From positions 1-64,000 of the forward strand of contig NZ_JACHFM010000004.1 in the NCBI RefSeq assembly GCF_014201905.1: a stretch of 64,000 nucleotides of DNA, read 5' to 3'. The notes under the pieces are model-generated. The model did no database searches. It had not been told where the DNA came from and saw only the letters and a list, made by a program, of their open reading frames with translations. Positions 27,479-38,131 of the stretch are shown here, piece by piece (the stretch's first letter is position 1; every line of letters starts with the position of its first letter). The position numbers were made by a program, and so were the translations under genes. Source of the stretch: Amaricoccus macauensis (GTDB lineage Bacteria > Pseudomonadota > Alphaproteobacteria > Rhodobacterales > Rhodobacteraceae).

Positions 27479-27857
27479 GAGGCGTCCTCGTGTCGGGAAG
27501 GGGCTGCATCCAGACGATCCGCTCCTCGAGGAAGTCATGCCCCTCGGGGGTGAATGCCCCCGGATCGTCGAGGAGCGCGACGTAGAGATGGGTTTCGCCG
27601 GGCAGGCTGTCGTTGCGGTAGAAAAGCGGACTGCCGCAGGTCGGGCAGAAGCCGCGCGTGACGCCGGGCGAGGAAGCGAATGCGGCGGGCGTTGCCCCGG
27701 ACCACGCGAGCTGCGCGTCGGGAACGCTGACAAAGGTGGTCATCGGCGAGGCGGTGGCGCGCCGACAGCTTTCGCAGTGGCAGTGCAGCACCCAGGTCAC
27801 CGGCCCGTCGAAGGCGAAGCCGATGGCGCCGCAGAGGCAGTGGCCGGTGTGGCTCAT
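27471..27857 (-). CDS. GFA family (CENP-V/glutathione-dependent formaldehyde-activating-like) zinc protein
   Basis: A 128-aa protein with the GFA zinc-binding cysteines: GHCLCGAI, HCHCESCRR and GFCPTCGSPLFYR. Gfa of methylotrophs was proposed to speed glutathione-formaldehyde adduct formation; most family members have no known role. The start at 27857 matches the family opening (MSHTGHCLCG); upstream in-frame sequence is not conserved. Its end overlaps the binding-protein start by 8 nt, so it is embedded in the transporter operon. Confidence 0.88.
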   Translation of the reverse strand: MSHTGHCLCGAIGFAFDGPVTWVLHCHCESCRRATASPMTTFVSVPDAQLAWSGATPAAFASSPGVTRGFCPTCGSPLFYRNDSLPGETHLYVALLDDPGAFTPEGHDFLEERIVWMQPLPDTRTPHA

Positions 27858-27933
27858 GCCACGGCCGGGCGCCGGGCGCCCTCGTGCACCGACCGGCGAC
27901 GCGAAACGGCCGGGGCCGCGACCGAACCTGCTG

Positions 27934-29208
27934 TCATCCCTGTGCGTCCCCTCCCACCCCAAGGAGATCGCCCAACGCGCGGGCCATCACCGTGGCGGCG
28001 TCGAGCATGTCCTCGACATCGATATATTCGTCGGGTTGATGCGCAAGATCCAGTATCCCCGGGCCGTAGGCGACGCAGTTATCGAGCTTTCCGATGCGAT
28101 CCACGTGCTTCTGGTCATAGGTGCCCGGCGAGACGACGTATTCCGGAGCCCGTCCGAAGCGCTCGGCGATCGCCCGGGTGAGCGCCGCGGAGACCGGCGC
28201 ATCGCGCGCGGTCATGCTCGGCAGCACCTCGTGCATGTCGCGGATCGTATAGGAAAACGGCCGGCGCGCCGTGGCGCGGTCGATGGCCGCCGCGATCTCG
28301 GCCTTCACATCGCCGATCGCCTCCTCCGCGAGAAACCGCCGGTCGATCACCATGCGGCAGCGGTCAGGCACCACCGGCGCCGGCCAGCCGTCGAAGCCGT
28401 CTAGCTCCGGCTGGCCGCCGTGCACCGAGTTCAGGTTCAGCGTCGAGGCCCGCGCCTGCGGCGGCACCACCGGCATCGCGGTCCTGCGGGCGGCGAGCGC
28501 GGGATAAAGCGTCTCCTCCATCTCCGCGACGATCGCCCCCATGTGGCGGATCGCGCAGTCGCCGAGGAACGGCATCGAGCCGTGGGCGATGCGCCCCTCG
28601 GTCTCGATCTCGGCCCACCAGACGCCGCGGTGCCCGAGGCAGATGCGGTCCTTGCCGAGCGGCTCGGGAATGATGACCGCCGAGACGTGGGCGAAACGCC
28701 CGAGCCGCGCCAGATGCGCGACGCCGCCATAGCCGCCCGATTCCTCGTCCGCCGTGCCGGAAATCTCGATCGCGCCGGGGAAATCCGGGGTGTGCGAGAG
28801 AAACGCCTCGACCGCGACGATCGCCGCCGCCAGCCCGCCCTTCATGTCGCAGGTGCCACGCCCGTATATCCTGCCGTCGATCAGGTCGGCCGCGAACGGA
28901 TCGGTGGTCCAGCCCTGCCCGACCTCCACCACGTCGGTGTGGCCGTTGAAGTGCACCGTCGGCCCGGGCCGCGTGCCCTCGCGCCGGGCGATGACGTTCC
29001 AGCGGGGATAGCGGTCGCTGTCACCGGGCGTGCCTTCGGCCCGGATGAACTCCGACGCGAAGCCCGTCCGCGCCAGCCGGGCGGCGATAAGCTCGCATAT
29101 GTCGCGGTAGTGCTCACCCGGCGGGTTGAGCGTCGGGATGCGCACCAGCGCCTGCGTCAACGCAATGAGATCGTCCGCGCGGTCACGGATGTCGTCGGCC
29201 AGATGCAT
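27934..29208 (-). CDS. M20 family metallopeptidase/deacylase (ArgE/DapE-like)
   Basis: A 424-aa M20 enzyme. Metal and catalytic motifs are intact: FNGHTDVV, RGTCDMKGG, the catalytic Glu pair in GTADEESGGYG, and a C-terminal DLAHQPDEY. M20 enzymes of this type remove acyl groups from amino acids (acetylornithine, succinyl-diaminopimelate, N-carbamoyl or N-acyl amino acids) with two zinc or cobalt ions. The transporter operon downstream suggests a role in catabolism of an imported N-acyl amino acid or dipeptide rather than arginine or lysine synthesis. GGAG lies 8 nt before the ATG. It is the first gene of the operon. Confidence 0.9.
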   Translation of the reverse strand: MHLADDIRDRADDLIALTQALVRIPTLNPPGEHYRDICELIAARLARTGFASEFIRAEGTPGDSDRYPRWNVIARREGTRPGPTVHFNGHTDVVEVGQGWTTDPFAADLIDGRIYGRGTCDMKGGLAAAIVAVEAFLSHTPDFPGAIEISGTADEESGGYGGVAHLARLGRFAHVSAVIIPEPLGKDRICLGHRGVWWAEIETEGRIAHGSMPFLGDCAIRHMGAIVAEMEETLYPALAARRTAMPVVPPQARASTLNLNSVHGGQPELDGFDGWPAPVVPDRCRMVIDRRFLAEEAIGDVKAEIAAAIDRATARRPFSYTIRDMHEVLPSMTARDAPVSAALTRAIAERFGRAPEYVVSPGTYDQKHVDRIGKLDNCVAYGPGILDLAHQPDEYIDVEDMLDAATVMARALGDLLGVGGDAQG

Positions 29209-29309
29209 CGGGGGGTCTCCGCCTGTCCTGCCGCCAAGCTGCGGCAAGGCGGCATCCCATGTCCAGCCCGATGCGCCGCCCGGGGGGTGCCCGGGTCGGC
29301 GCCGAAGTC

Positions 29310-31748
<2,439 letters not shown>

Positions 31749-31780
31749 GAGCCAAGCCTCCAAATTTCGAGCTTGCGCCC

Positions 31781-31811
31781 TAAATGGTCTTTCCAGTCAC
31801 TGGAAGGTCAA
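31781..31811 (-). promoter_or_regulatory. CueR-controlled copA promoter and operator
   Basis: On the minus strand TTGACC (31811-31806) and CATTTA (31786-31781) are separated by exactly 19 bp, the long spacer typical of MerR-family promoters. Within the spacer lies a perfect dyad, TTCCAGT-C-ACTGGAA (31791-31805), close to known CueR operators. CueR bound here would realign the two boxes when Cu(I) is present. Confidence 0.88.
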
Positions 31812-31821
31812 GGGGAAGAAT

Positions 31822-32214
31822 ATGGGCGTGAGCATCGGCGAGGCGGCCGCGCAGAGCGGCCTGCCCGCGAAAACCATTCGCTATTACGAGGACATCGGGC
31901 TGGTCCGGCCGCTGCGCAGCGCCAACGGCTACCGGGCGTTCGACGGCAAGAACCTGCAGGCACTGGAATTTCTGGCCCGCGCGCGCTCCCTCGGATTCTC
32001 GATCGAGGAATGCCGCGAGCTTCTGGCGTTTCAGGCGGACGCGGAGCGCGCCAGTGCCGACGTGAAGCGGGTTGCGGTCGAGCATCTTGCGCGCATCGAC
32101 GCGAAGATCGCGGAGCTGACGGCCATGCGCCGGAGTCTGGCGGATCTGGCAGAGCGGTGCGCCGGCAACGAGACACCGGACTGCGCGATCCTGCGGACCT
32201 TGGCCGGCGCCTGA
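31822..32214 (+). CDS. cueR: Copper-responsive MerR family regulator
   Basis: A 130-aa MerR protein with the winged helix-turn-helix at residues about 3-70 (SIGEAAAQSGLPAKTIRYYED) and a dimer coiled coil at about 78-108. The metal-binding loop is C113-x7-C121 (CAGNETPDC), the spacing of CueR-type Cu(I)/Ag(I) sensors. AGGGGA lies 5 nt before the ATG; a GTG two codons later is a less likely start. It is divergent from copA, whose promoter it should control. It converges on an SDR gene. Confidence 0.94.
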   Translation: MGVSIGEAAAQSGLPAKTIRYYEDIGLVRPLRSANGYRAFDGKNLQALEFLARARSLGFSIEECRELLAFQADAERASADVKRVAVEHLARIDAKIAELTAMRRSLADLAERCAGNETPDCAILRTLAGA

Positions 32215-32253
32215 GACAGCGCCGGACGAGATACGGCCGAACCGGCCCCGCGC

Positions 32254-33114
32254 TCACCGGGGCTCCACCGCCGGCATGGCGATGCGCTGCCATTGCGCCG
32301 CGACTTCGTCGGCGGTCACGGCCCTGATCGCCCGAAGATCGCGCGGATAGTCCACCCCGGCGGCCTCGGCGGCGCGCGTCGCGTGGAACTGACCGTTCGC
32401 CGCCCGCAGGATCCAGCCGCCTTCGCTGCACGCGTCCGAGGCGAGGAACGCGACGCCCGGTGCCACGTCGGCCGCGCGAAGCTCGTCCGGCTCCCCCTCG
32501 ACACCCCACATCCGGGTCTTGGCGACGGGTGAGACGGCATTGACGACGATGCCATGGGCAACGCCCTCGGCCGCCAGCACATTGACGATGCCAACGGCCG
32601 CCATCTTGGCGGCGGCATAGGCGGCAAGCCCTTGCTGCACATACTGGGGATAGAGCGCCCGACAGGACGTCGTCAGCACGATCCGTCCGTATCCGGCCTG
32701 CCGCATGGTCGGCCACGCGGCCTGCGCGAGCCAGAGCGGCGCCTTGGCACCGACTGCCATCATGTGATCGAAGGCCGCCTCTTCGATCTCCTCGACGGCC
32801 TGATAGGCGACCCACCCGGCATTGTGGATGAAGCCGTCCAGACGGCCGTGGACCGCAACGGCCTCATCAACGAGCAGACGGCAACCGTTCCGTGATTCGA
32901 GCGAGCCCGCGATCGCCAGCGCATCGCAACCGCTCTCGCGCAGCTTGGCTGCCGCCCCCTCCGCGACCCCGGGATCGCCCCCAAAGCCGCTGGAATCGGC
33001 CCCCACGTCATGAATGATGACCGTTGCCCCGAGGTCCCCGAGAGCACGGGCATAGGCGAGGCCCAGGCCACGCCCGGCGCCGGTAATGAGGATCACTCTG
33101 TTTCTGAAGTTCAT
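32254..33114 (-). CDS. SDR family oxidoreductase, MFE/acyl-CoA dehydrogenase-like subgroup
   Basis: A 286-aa SDR with TGAGRGLG near residue 12, the IIHDVGAD strand, HNAG, an active-site Ser in LTTSC and Tyr/Lys in AYAAAKMA. The N-terminal sequence resembles the hydroxyacyl-CoA dehydrogenase part of peroxisomal multifunctional enzymes. The C-terminal tail past residue 240 (ATRAAEAAGVDYPRDLRAIR) is an unusual extension that may shape a substrate lid. No operon partner is adjacent, and the function is unassigned. Confidence 0.85.
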   Translation of the reverse strand: MNFRNRVILITGAGRGLGLAYARALGDLGATVIIHDVGADSSGFGGDPGVAEGAAAKLRESGCDALAIAGSLESRNGCRLLVDEAVAVHGRLDGFIHNAGWVAYQAVEEIEEAAFDHMMAVGAKAPLWLAQAAWPTMRQAGYGRIVLTTSCRALYPQYVQQGLAAYAAAKMAAVGIVNVLAAEGVAHGIVVNAVSPVAKTRMWGVEGEPDELRAADVAPGVAFLASDACSEGGWILRAANGQFHATRAAEAAGVDYPRDLRAIRAVTADEVAAQWQRIAMPAVEPR

Positions 33115-33280
33115 CCGGCGACTCCCATCTCGCTATCGGAATGGAGGCCGATCCACAGGCGCTTCTGACGTGGGACCGTGGAGCACTCGCAGGGATGTGC
33201 TGTCGCAAATCCGCCCTGCGGGTCACCCCGGCGACGCGGTGCGGGCGGGCTCCACGGAGTCCGCCCGAATCCGCTTGTCC

Positions 33281-33418
33281 TCAGGTGTCCTGACGCCCCG
33301 GGGTCGGGACGCTCGCCGGAGCCGTTCCGGTCTTGCCGGCGGCCGCGGGCTCAGGCCGCGCCACGGCGGAGTCGCCGATTGCGCCGGCCGCGCCGGCGCC
33401 GCTGAAGCTGGTACCCAT
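33281..33418 (-). CDS. Candidate small protein, 45 aa
   Basis: A short reading frame with ATG at 33418 and TGA at 33281-33283. It is preceded by AAGGAG at 6 nt, the best ribosome site in the gap. Almost every codon ends in G or C, as in real genes here. The peptide begins MGTSFSGAGAAGAIGDSAVA and continues with a Pro/Ala/Thr-rich tail. It has no recognised domain and no charged or membrane segment. A GTG-initiated alternative in another frame is less likely, since the ribosome site almost touches that start. Confidence 0.5.
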   Translation of the reverse strand: MGTSFSGAGAAGAIGDSAVARPEPAAAGKTGTAPASVPTPGRQDT

Positions 33419-33851
33419 GTCACTCTCCTTTTTCTTCATCACTCGGCGAGCCCGCAATCACGGGCACGCCGGAAACCCTGCACGCAATCGCTCCACCGGA
33501 AGATGCCGACACCCCATGACACGATGACGCGGGACCGACACCGGCGGCCGGACCAAACGTCCGAGTATCCGCGGCAGGATTCGACGGATCGCCGCGGGAG
33601 AGCCGCGCCTTGGCAAGCGTCTCGCAAACGATCCACGTCCCGACTTAGCGCCTTCCCGGCGCGTGTCCAGTGCATGTGCGAAGAACCTGTCCGCGACTTG
33701 CGCCGACGTGCCGGCAGCGCGGGCGATTGCACCCGGCGCCCGCGCCCGTTTGGCTCACGGGTCTCCGGTCGCGGGCGTATCGCGGGCCGGCTCTCGGCCC
33801 GGACAAACGCCGGGCTGGCCACCGACTGGGATCGCGGGCATCACTCGGGCC
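33419..33851. other. Intergenic region upstream of recJ, no gene seen
   Basis: This 433-bp stretch holds the ribosome site of the 45-aa frame and presumably the recJ promoter. Open frames here have poor codon bias and no family resemblance. No clear repeat, operator or terminator was found. Confidence 0.45.
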
Positions 33852-35603
33852 ATGCTCGACTCATCCGCCTTCCTGAACGTCGACGCCTCGGTCACCGGAC
33901 GCCGCTGGCTCGGGCCATCGGCAGAGCACGAACGCCTTGGCCTCGCGATCGCTCAGTCAAACGGCCTGCCGGAACTCGTCGGCCGCGTCCTCGCCCGGCG
34001 CGGCGTCACGCCCGCCGAGGCGGCGGCGTTCCTCGCGCCCTCGCTCCGCGACCTGATGCCCGATCCCTCGCGCCTGCGCGACATGGACAGGGCCGCGCTC
34101 CGGTTCTGGCAGGCGGTGCAGAAGCGCGAGCGCATCGCCGTCTTTGCCGACTACGACGTGGACGGCGGCGCCTCCGCCGCGTTGCTTCTCGTCTGGCTGC
34201 GCGAGATGGGCCTCGCCGCCACGCTCTACATCCCCGACCGCATCGACGAGGGCTACGGGCCGAACGTGCCGGCGATGGAGAACCTTGGCGCCGCACATGA
34301 TCTGATCGTCTGCGTCGATTGCGGAACGCTCTCGCATGAGCCGATCGCCGCCGCCGGGACGGACGTCATCGTCCTCGACCACCACCTCGGCGCCGAGACC
34401 CTGCCCCCGGCCCTCGCCGTGGTGAATCCCAACCGCCAGGACGAGGACGGCAGCCTCGGCTATCTCTGCGCCGCCGGCGTCGTCTTCCTGCTCCTCGTCG
34501 CGGTCAACCGCCTCGCCCGCACTGGCGGAGCCGGCGTGCCTGACCTCCTCGGGCTTCTCGACCTCGTGGCGCTTGCCACCGTCGCCGACGTGGCGCCGCT
34601 CGTCGGGCTGAACCGCGCCTTCGTCCGGCAGGGGCTGAAGATCATGGCCCAGCGTGGCCGGCCGGGGATCGCGGCCCTTGCCGGGTCCGCCGGCGCCAAC
34701 GGCCCGGTCACCGCCTTTTCCCTCGGCTTCGTGCTCGGGCCTCGGGTGAACGCCGGCGGCCGGGTCGGCGCGGCCGATCTCGGCGCCCGGCTCCTCGCCA
34801 CCGCCGACCCGCACGAGGCCGCGGCCCTCGCCGCAAGGCTCGAAGCCCTGAACGCCGAGCGCCGCGCCATCGAGGCGTCAGTGCGCGCCGCCGCCGAGGC
34901 CGAAGCCGCCACCCGCCCGGACGGCCCGCTGGTCTGGGCGGCCGGAGCGGGCTGGCATCCGGGCGTCGTCGGCATCGTCGCCTCGCGGCTGAAGGACGCG
35001 TTCCACCGCCCGGCGGTGGTCATCGGCTTCGACGGCGACGCCGGCAAGGGCTCGGGCCGCTCGGCAAACGGCCTCGACCTCGGCGCCGCGATCCACCAGC
35101 TTGCCCGCGAGGGCCTGATCGAGAAGGGCGGCGGCCACCGCATGGCCGCGGGCCTCAGCCTCTCCCGCGCCCAGCTCGAGCCCGCCATGGCCCGCCTCGG
35201 CGATCTCCTCGCCTCACAGGCACCCGAGGCCGCGCCGTCGCCCCGCAGCCTGCGCATCGACGGCATCGTGGCGCCCGCCGCCGCCACGCCCGCGCTCGTC
35301 AGCGCGCTGGCCGACGCCGGCCCCTACGGGGCAGGCGCCCCCGCGCCGCGCGTGGCGCTGGCCGGCGTGCGCCTCGCGGGCACCCGGCGCGTCGGCGACA
35401 GCCACCTCGCGCTCTCGCTCGCCGGCACTGGCGGCCCCCGCCTCGAAGCGATCGCCTTCCGCGCCTTCGAGGGCCCGCTCGGCCCCTTCCTCGCCGAGCG
35501 CGTCGGCGGCGGCCTCCACGTCGCCGGACGGCTGGAGCGCGACGACTGGGGCGGCCGCACGCGCGTGAAACTGCATGTGGAAGACGCGGCACCCGGCGAT
35601 TGA
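33852..35603 (+). CDS. recJ: Single-stranded-DNA-specific exonuclease
   Basis: A 583-aa DHH-family 5'-3' exonuclease acting in RecF-pathway recombination and mismatch repair. It has the DHH motifs VFADYDVDGGASAALLL, CVDCGTLSHEPI and VLDHHLG, and LGPRVNAGGRVG. The DHHA1 domain GGGHRMAAGLSL is followed by the C-terminal OB fold. The frame continues upstream of 33852, but the sequence there is not conserved; the ATG gives the usual length. The two tRNA-Glu genes follow it closely. Confidence 0.95.
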   Translation: MLDSSAFLNVDASVTGRRWLGPSAEHERLGLAIAQSNGLPELVGRVLARRGVTPAEAAAFLAPSLRDLMPDPSRLRDMDRAALRFWQAVQKRERIAVFADYDVDGGASAALLLVWLREMGLAATLYIPDRIDEGYGPNVPAMENLGAAHDLIVCVDCGTLSHEPIAAAGTDVIVLDHHLGAETLPPALAVVNPNRQDEDGSLGYLCAAGVVFLLLVAVNRLARTGGAGVPDLLGLLDLVALATVADVAPLVGLNRAFVRQGLKIMAQRGRPGIAALAGSAGANGPVTAFSLGFVLGPRVNAGGRVGAADLGARLLATADPHEAAALAARLEALNAERRAIEASVRAAAEAEAATRPDGPLVWAAGAGWHPGVVGIVASRLKDAFHRPAVVIGFDGDAGKGSGRSANGLDLGAAIHQLAREGLIEKGGGHRMAAGLSLSRAQLEPAMARLGDLLASQAPEAAPSPRSLRIDGIVAPAAATPALVSALADAGPYGAGAPAPRVALAGVRLAGTRRVGDSHLALSLAGTGGPRLEAIAFRAFEGPLGPFLAERVGGGLHVAGRLERDDWGGRTRVKLHVEDAAPGD

Positions 35604-35621
35604 AACCTGCGATTTTCCGGC

Positions 35622-35650
35622 TTGAATCCACCGGGATGGCTCGCTACATA
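35622..35650 (+). promoter_or_regulatory. Sigma-70-type promoter of tRNA-Glu
   Basis: TTGAAT (35622-35627) and TACATA (35645-35650) are 17 bp apart, ending 14 bp before the tRNA. Both boxes are good matches to the housekeeping consensus, and the position fits a short leader. Confidence 0.7.
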
Positions 35651-35664
35651 CCCCGCGCGACCGG

Positions 35665-35739
35665 GCGCCCTTCGTCTATCGGTTAGGACACCAGATTTTC
35701 AATCTGGTAAGACGGGTTCGATTCCCGTAGGGCGTACCA
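35665..35739 (+). tRNA. tRNA-Glu (anticodon TTC)
   Basis: A 75-nt cloverleaf with CCA encoded. The acceptor stem is GCGCCCT with AGGGCGT (a G1-U72 wobble pair), the anticodon arm CCAGA-TTTTCAA-TCTGG carries anticodon TTC, and the T-arm is ACGGG-TTCGATT-CCCGT. It is the first of two tRNA-Glu genes in tandem. Confidence 0.97.
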
Positions 35740-35788
35740 CCACCACCCGGCACTCGATTCGCCGGCACAGTCTGAAGCGACGGCACCT

Positions 35789-35863
35789 GGCCCCTTCGTC
35801 TATCGGTTAGGACGCCAGATTCTCAATCTGGAAAGACGGGTTCGACTCCCGTAGGGGCTGCCA
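35789..35863 (+). tRNA. tRNA-Glu (anticodon CTC)
   Basis: A 75-nt cloverleaf with encoded CCA. The acceptor GGCCCCT pairs with AGGGGCT (again G1-U72), the anticodon arm CCAGA-TTCTCAA-TCTGG carries CTC, and the T-arm is ACGGG-TTCGACT-CCCGT. It starts 49 nt after the TTC isoacceptor and differs from it at few positions, so the pair is a diverged duplication and is probably co-transcribed. Confidence 0.96.
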
Positions 35864-35913
35864 CCTCGCTTCTCGACCCCGCACCCGCGCGCGATCTCGC
35901 TCGTCCCCCGGTC

Positions 35914-35943
35914 GAGGCGCCCCTGCGGCGCAGGCGACGCCTC
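35914..35943 (-). terminator. Hairpin after the RTX-repeat gene
   Basis: GAGGCG/CGCCTC outer arms and CCTGC-GCC-GCAGG inner arms form an interrupted stem just beyond the minus-strand stop at 35954. It lacks a T-run, so terminator function is only suggested. Confidence 0.35.
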
Positions 35944-35953
35944 TCCTTGACGG

Positions 35954-37396
35954 TTACCCGAGATCGAAGTCGCTCGCGGAGAGCCGGCCCGTGTAGTCGG
36001 ACAGCACGATGGTGAGCAACTGCTCTTCGCCATCGAGAACCAGCCTTGCCTCCACGATCGTGTCGCCGCCATCGCGGTGATAGCCGACGTCGCCCACGGC
36101 CAGATCCTCCGAATTTGCGGCACCGACGAAGCGCATCACGCCACCCGTTTCGATGGTTTCGAACTGGAACGAGTCCTGCCCCCGCTCGAAGTCGGTGACC
36201 GTCGTTGTACCGAAGAGGTTCATTTCCGGCGAGAAGTCGTAAAAATGGCGGTCGCTGATGGAAAACAGATCCCGCCCACTTCCCCCGGACATCGTCCCCA
36301 TCGCGCCTCCGCCATAGAGACTGTCATTCCCGTCGCCGCCAACGAGAACCTCTTCTCCGCCTACAGGCTGGCTTTCATAGAATTGGAGCAACTCCGACCC
36401 CATCCCAAAGATGGCGTCATCGCCCGCCCCGCCATTCAGCACCTCGACCGGATTGCTGGAACTGGAGTCGGCAGCATAGATTTCGAACCCGCCGACGATC
36501 GTGTCGTTCCCCGCGCCTGCGTAGACCACGTTCGCGCCGGCGCCGGCGACGATGAGGTTGTCTCCGGTACTTCCGTTGATCGAATCGTGGCCGGAGCCGG
36601 TCTCGATGTTCTCGATGGAAACGAGCGTCGAGCGGGTGTCGCTGTCGCCCAGTCGCAGCGTTCCGAGACCAAGGTTCGCTCGCACCGCCGGCGCTCCGGC
36701 CAGAACATCGAAGCCGGAGCCTACAGGATCGATCTCGTAGACCGATCCGCTGACGTAGAGCGTATCGGTCCCGCCACCGCCGTCGATGAGGTCCGCGCCG
36801 AAGTCCACAAGGCCGACGCCGGTGGTCGGGGGCTCGTCGCCGGGCACGACCGTCCCGATCGGCCCGATGGCAAAGACATCGTCGTGCAACCCGCCGAGCA
36901 TCGTGTCGTCGCCGAAGCCGCCGACGAGACTGTCGAGGCCGTTGCCGCCGTCGAGCCTGTCGTTGCCGACGCCCCCGACCAGCGTGTCGGAGCCGATGTT
37001 CCCGGTAAGCGTGTCGTTGCCGGCGTTGCCCAAAAACAGGTTGCCGGCGCCGTTGCCGACGAAGGCGTCATGCCCGGCGCCGCCGTCGATCGCCTCAATG
37101 TTCAGCAGCGCCTCGTCCGGCCACGCCTGCCCGGGGAAGCTCACGACCCCCGTGCGCAGGTCGGCACGCACCGACGTCGTGTTGCTGGTGTAGAGCGCAA
37201 GGTCGAACCCGCCCTCGCCATCGAGGACGTCCGAACCCGCGCCACCGTCGAGCGTGTCGTTGCCATTGCCCCCGAAGAGGAAGTCGCGCCCCTGCACCCC
37301 CTCAAGGCTGTCGTCGCCCCAAAAGCCATGGATCGCGTCAGCAAACGCAGTTCCACGCAGCGCATCCGCGCCGTTGGTTCCAAAGATGTCTGACAT
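35954..37396 (-). CDS. RTX (hemolysin-type calcium-binding repeat) protein
   Basis: A 480-aa acidic protein with many glycine/aspartate nonapeptide repeats of the GGxGxDxUx type, in blocks near residues 35-65, 115-170, 270-295 and 330-375 (FGGNGNDTLDGGAGSD, GGVGNDRLDGGNGLDSL). Between blocks lie less repetitive beta-rich segments, with a non-repeat C-terminal domain. Such repeats form a calcium-bound beta-roll outside the cell and usually mark type I secretion by a C-terminal signal. There is no N-terminal signal peptide. No enzymatic domain is visible, and no HlyB/HlyD/TolC genes are adjacent. A role in the cell surface or matrix is likely but unproven. Confidence 0.88.
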   Translation of the reverse strand: MSDIFGTNGADALRGTAFADAIHGFWGDDSLEGVQGRDFLFGGNGNDTLDGGAGSDVLDGEGGFDLALYTSNTTSVRADLRTGVVSFPGQAWPDEALLNIEAIDGGAGHDAFVGNGAGNLFLGNAGNDTLTGNIGSDTLVGGVGNDRLDGGNGLDSLVGGFGDDTMLGGLHDDVFAIGPIGTVVPGDEPPTTGVGLVDFGADLIDGGGGTDTLYVSGSVYEIDPVGSGFDVLAGAPAVRANLGLGTLRLGDSDTRSTLVSIENIETGSGHDSINGSTGDNLIVAGAGANVVYAGAGNDTIVGGFEIYAADSSSSNPVEVLNGGAGDDAIFGMGSELLQFYESQPVGGEEVLVGGDGNDSLYGGGAMGTMSGGSGRDLFSISDRHFYDFSPEMNLFGTTTVTDFERGQDSFQFETIETGGVMRFVGAANSEDLAVGDVGYHRDGGDTIVEARLVLDGEEQLLTIVLSDYTGRLSASDFDLG

Positions 37397-37489
37397 TCTG
37401 CCCCCCCGCAATTCGATGAGACTGGGATAGGACCCGAAGTCGCGCAAGCAAGATCTGCCGCTCGAAGTGCTCCTTCCGGCTTCGGATCT

Positions 37490-38131
37490 CTACCGACAGT
37501 ACGGCCCATGCCGCCGTTCCGCCACGTCGAGGTGCAGGTGATCCTCGTGGAAGGCGTCCGAGCCCGGCCCCAGCACCGTCGAGAACGGACCGCAGGCCCC
37601 GGCGCGGGCGGTGGCGACGAGCGGTGGGGCGCCCGGCGCCACCGCGACCGGCGCGCCGGCCCCAGACCGCTCCGCCAGCCGGAAGGCCGCCATGTCGAGC
37701 GCATGGCCGAGCCCGTGCTCCGAGAGCTTCGCCCCCGGCTGGCCGTTCCTCCCTCGGCAGACATACGTGCCGGCGATGTCGAGCCCGACCAGCCGCTCGC
37801 CTGCCGCGGCCAGCACCGGCTTCACGTCCGCCGTGAGCCACGCCGCGAGCGCCCGGGCCGCGCCGCAGCTCACCACCGCCGGCGGATCAAGCGCCACGCC
37901 GGCCGCGAATCGCAGCTCGACGGGTGCCGCGACACCGCAGCCGCCCGGCCCGGTGATCTCCGGCAACGGCACCCCGACCAGCGCGTCGGCATCGCAAACC
38001 GGCCCCGCCACCGCCGGCCGTGGCAGCGGCGCCCCGGCGACCGGCACGAACACGCCCTCCGGCACCTCCCCTGCGGCGGCCGGCGCCTGCAGCGCGAGCC
38101 CGAGCACCACCAGCAGGCCGACCCGCGTCAA
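37490..38131 (-). CDS. Extensin-like C-terminal domain protein, exported
   Basis: A 213-aa protein with a leader (cleavage near LQAPAAA, residue 20) and an extensin-like C-terminal domain. This bacterial family resembles M15-type metallopeptidases: the motifs SEHGLGHALDMAAF and HEDHLHLDV supply candidate zinc ligands and a catalytic Asp. Several cysteines (CDAD, GGCGV, SCGAA, YVCRG, GACGP, YCR) suggest disulfides in the periplasm. A cell-wall role is plausible. Its ATG overlaps the stop of the upstream histidine kinase by 4 nt (ATGA), so the two are co-translated. Confidence 0.85.
   Translation of the reverse strand: MTRVGLLVVLGLALQAPAAAGEVPEGVFVPVAGAPLPRPAVAGPVCDADALVGVPLPEITGPGGCGVAAPVELRFAAGVALDPPAVVSCGAARALAAWLTADVKPVLAAAGERLVGLDIAGTYVCRGRNGQPGAKLSEHGLGHALDMAAFRLAERSGAGAPVAVAPGAPPLVATARAGACGPFSTVLGPGSDAFHEDHLHLDVAERRHGPYCR

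Noticed and set aside
33223-33423. 66-codon GTG frame overlapping the 45-aa frame
   Set aside because: The ribosome site is one base from the GTG but well spaced for the ATG of the other frame, whose codon bias is also better.
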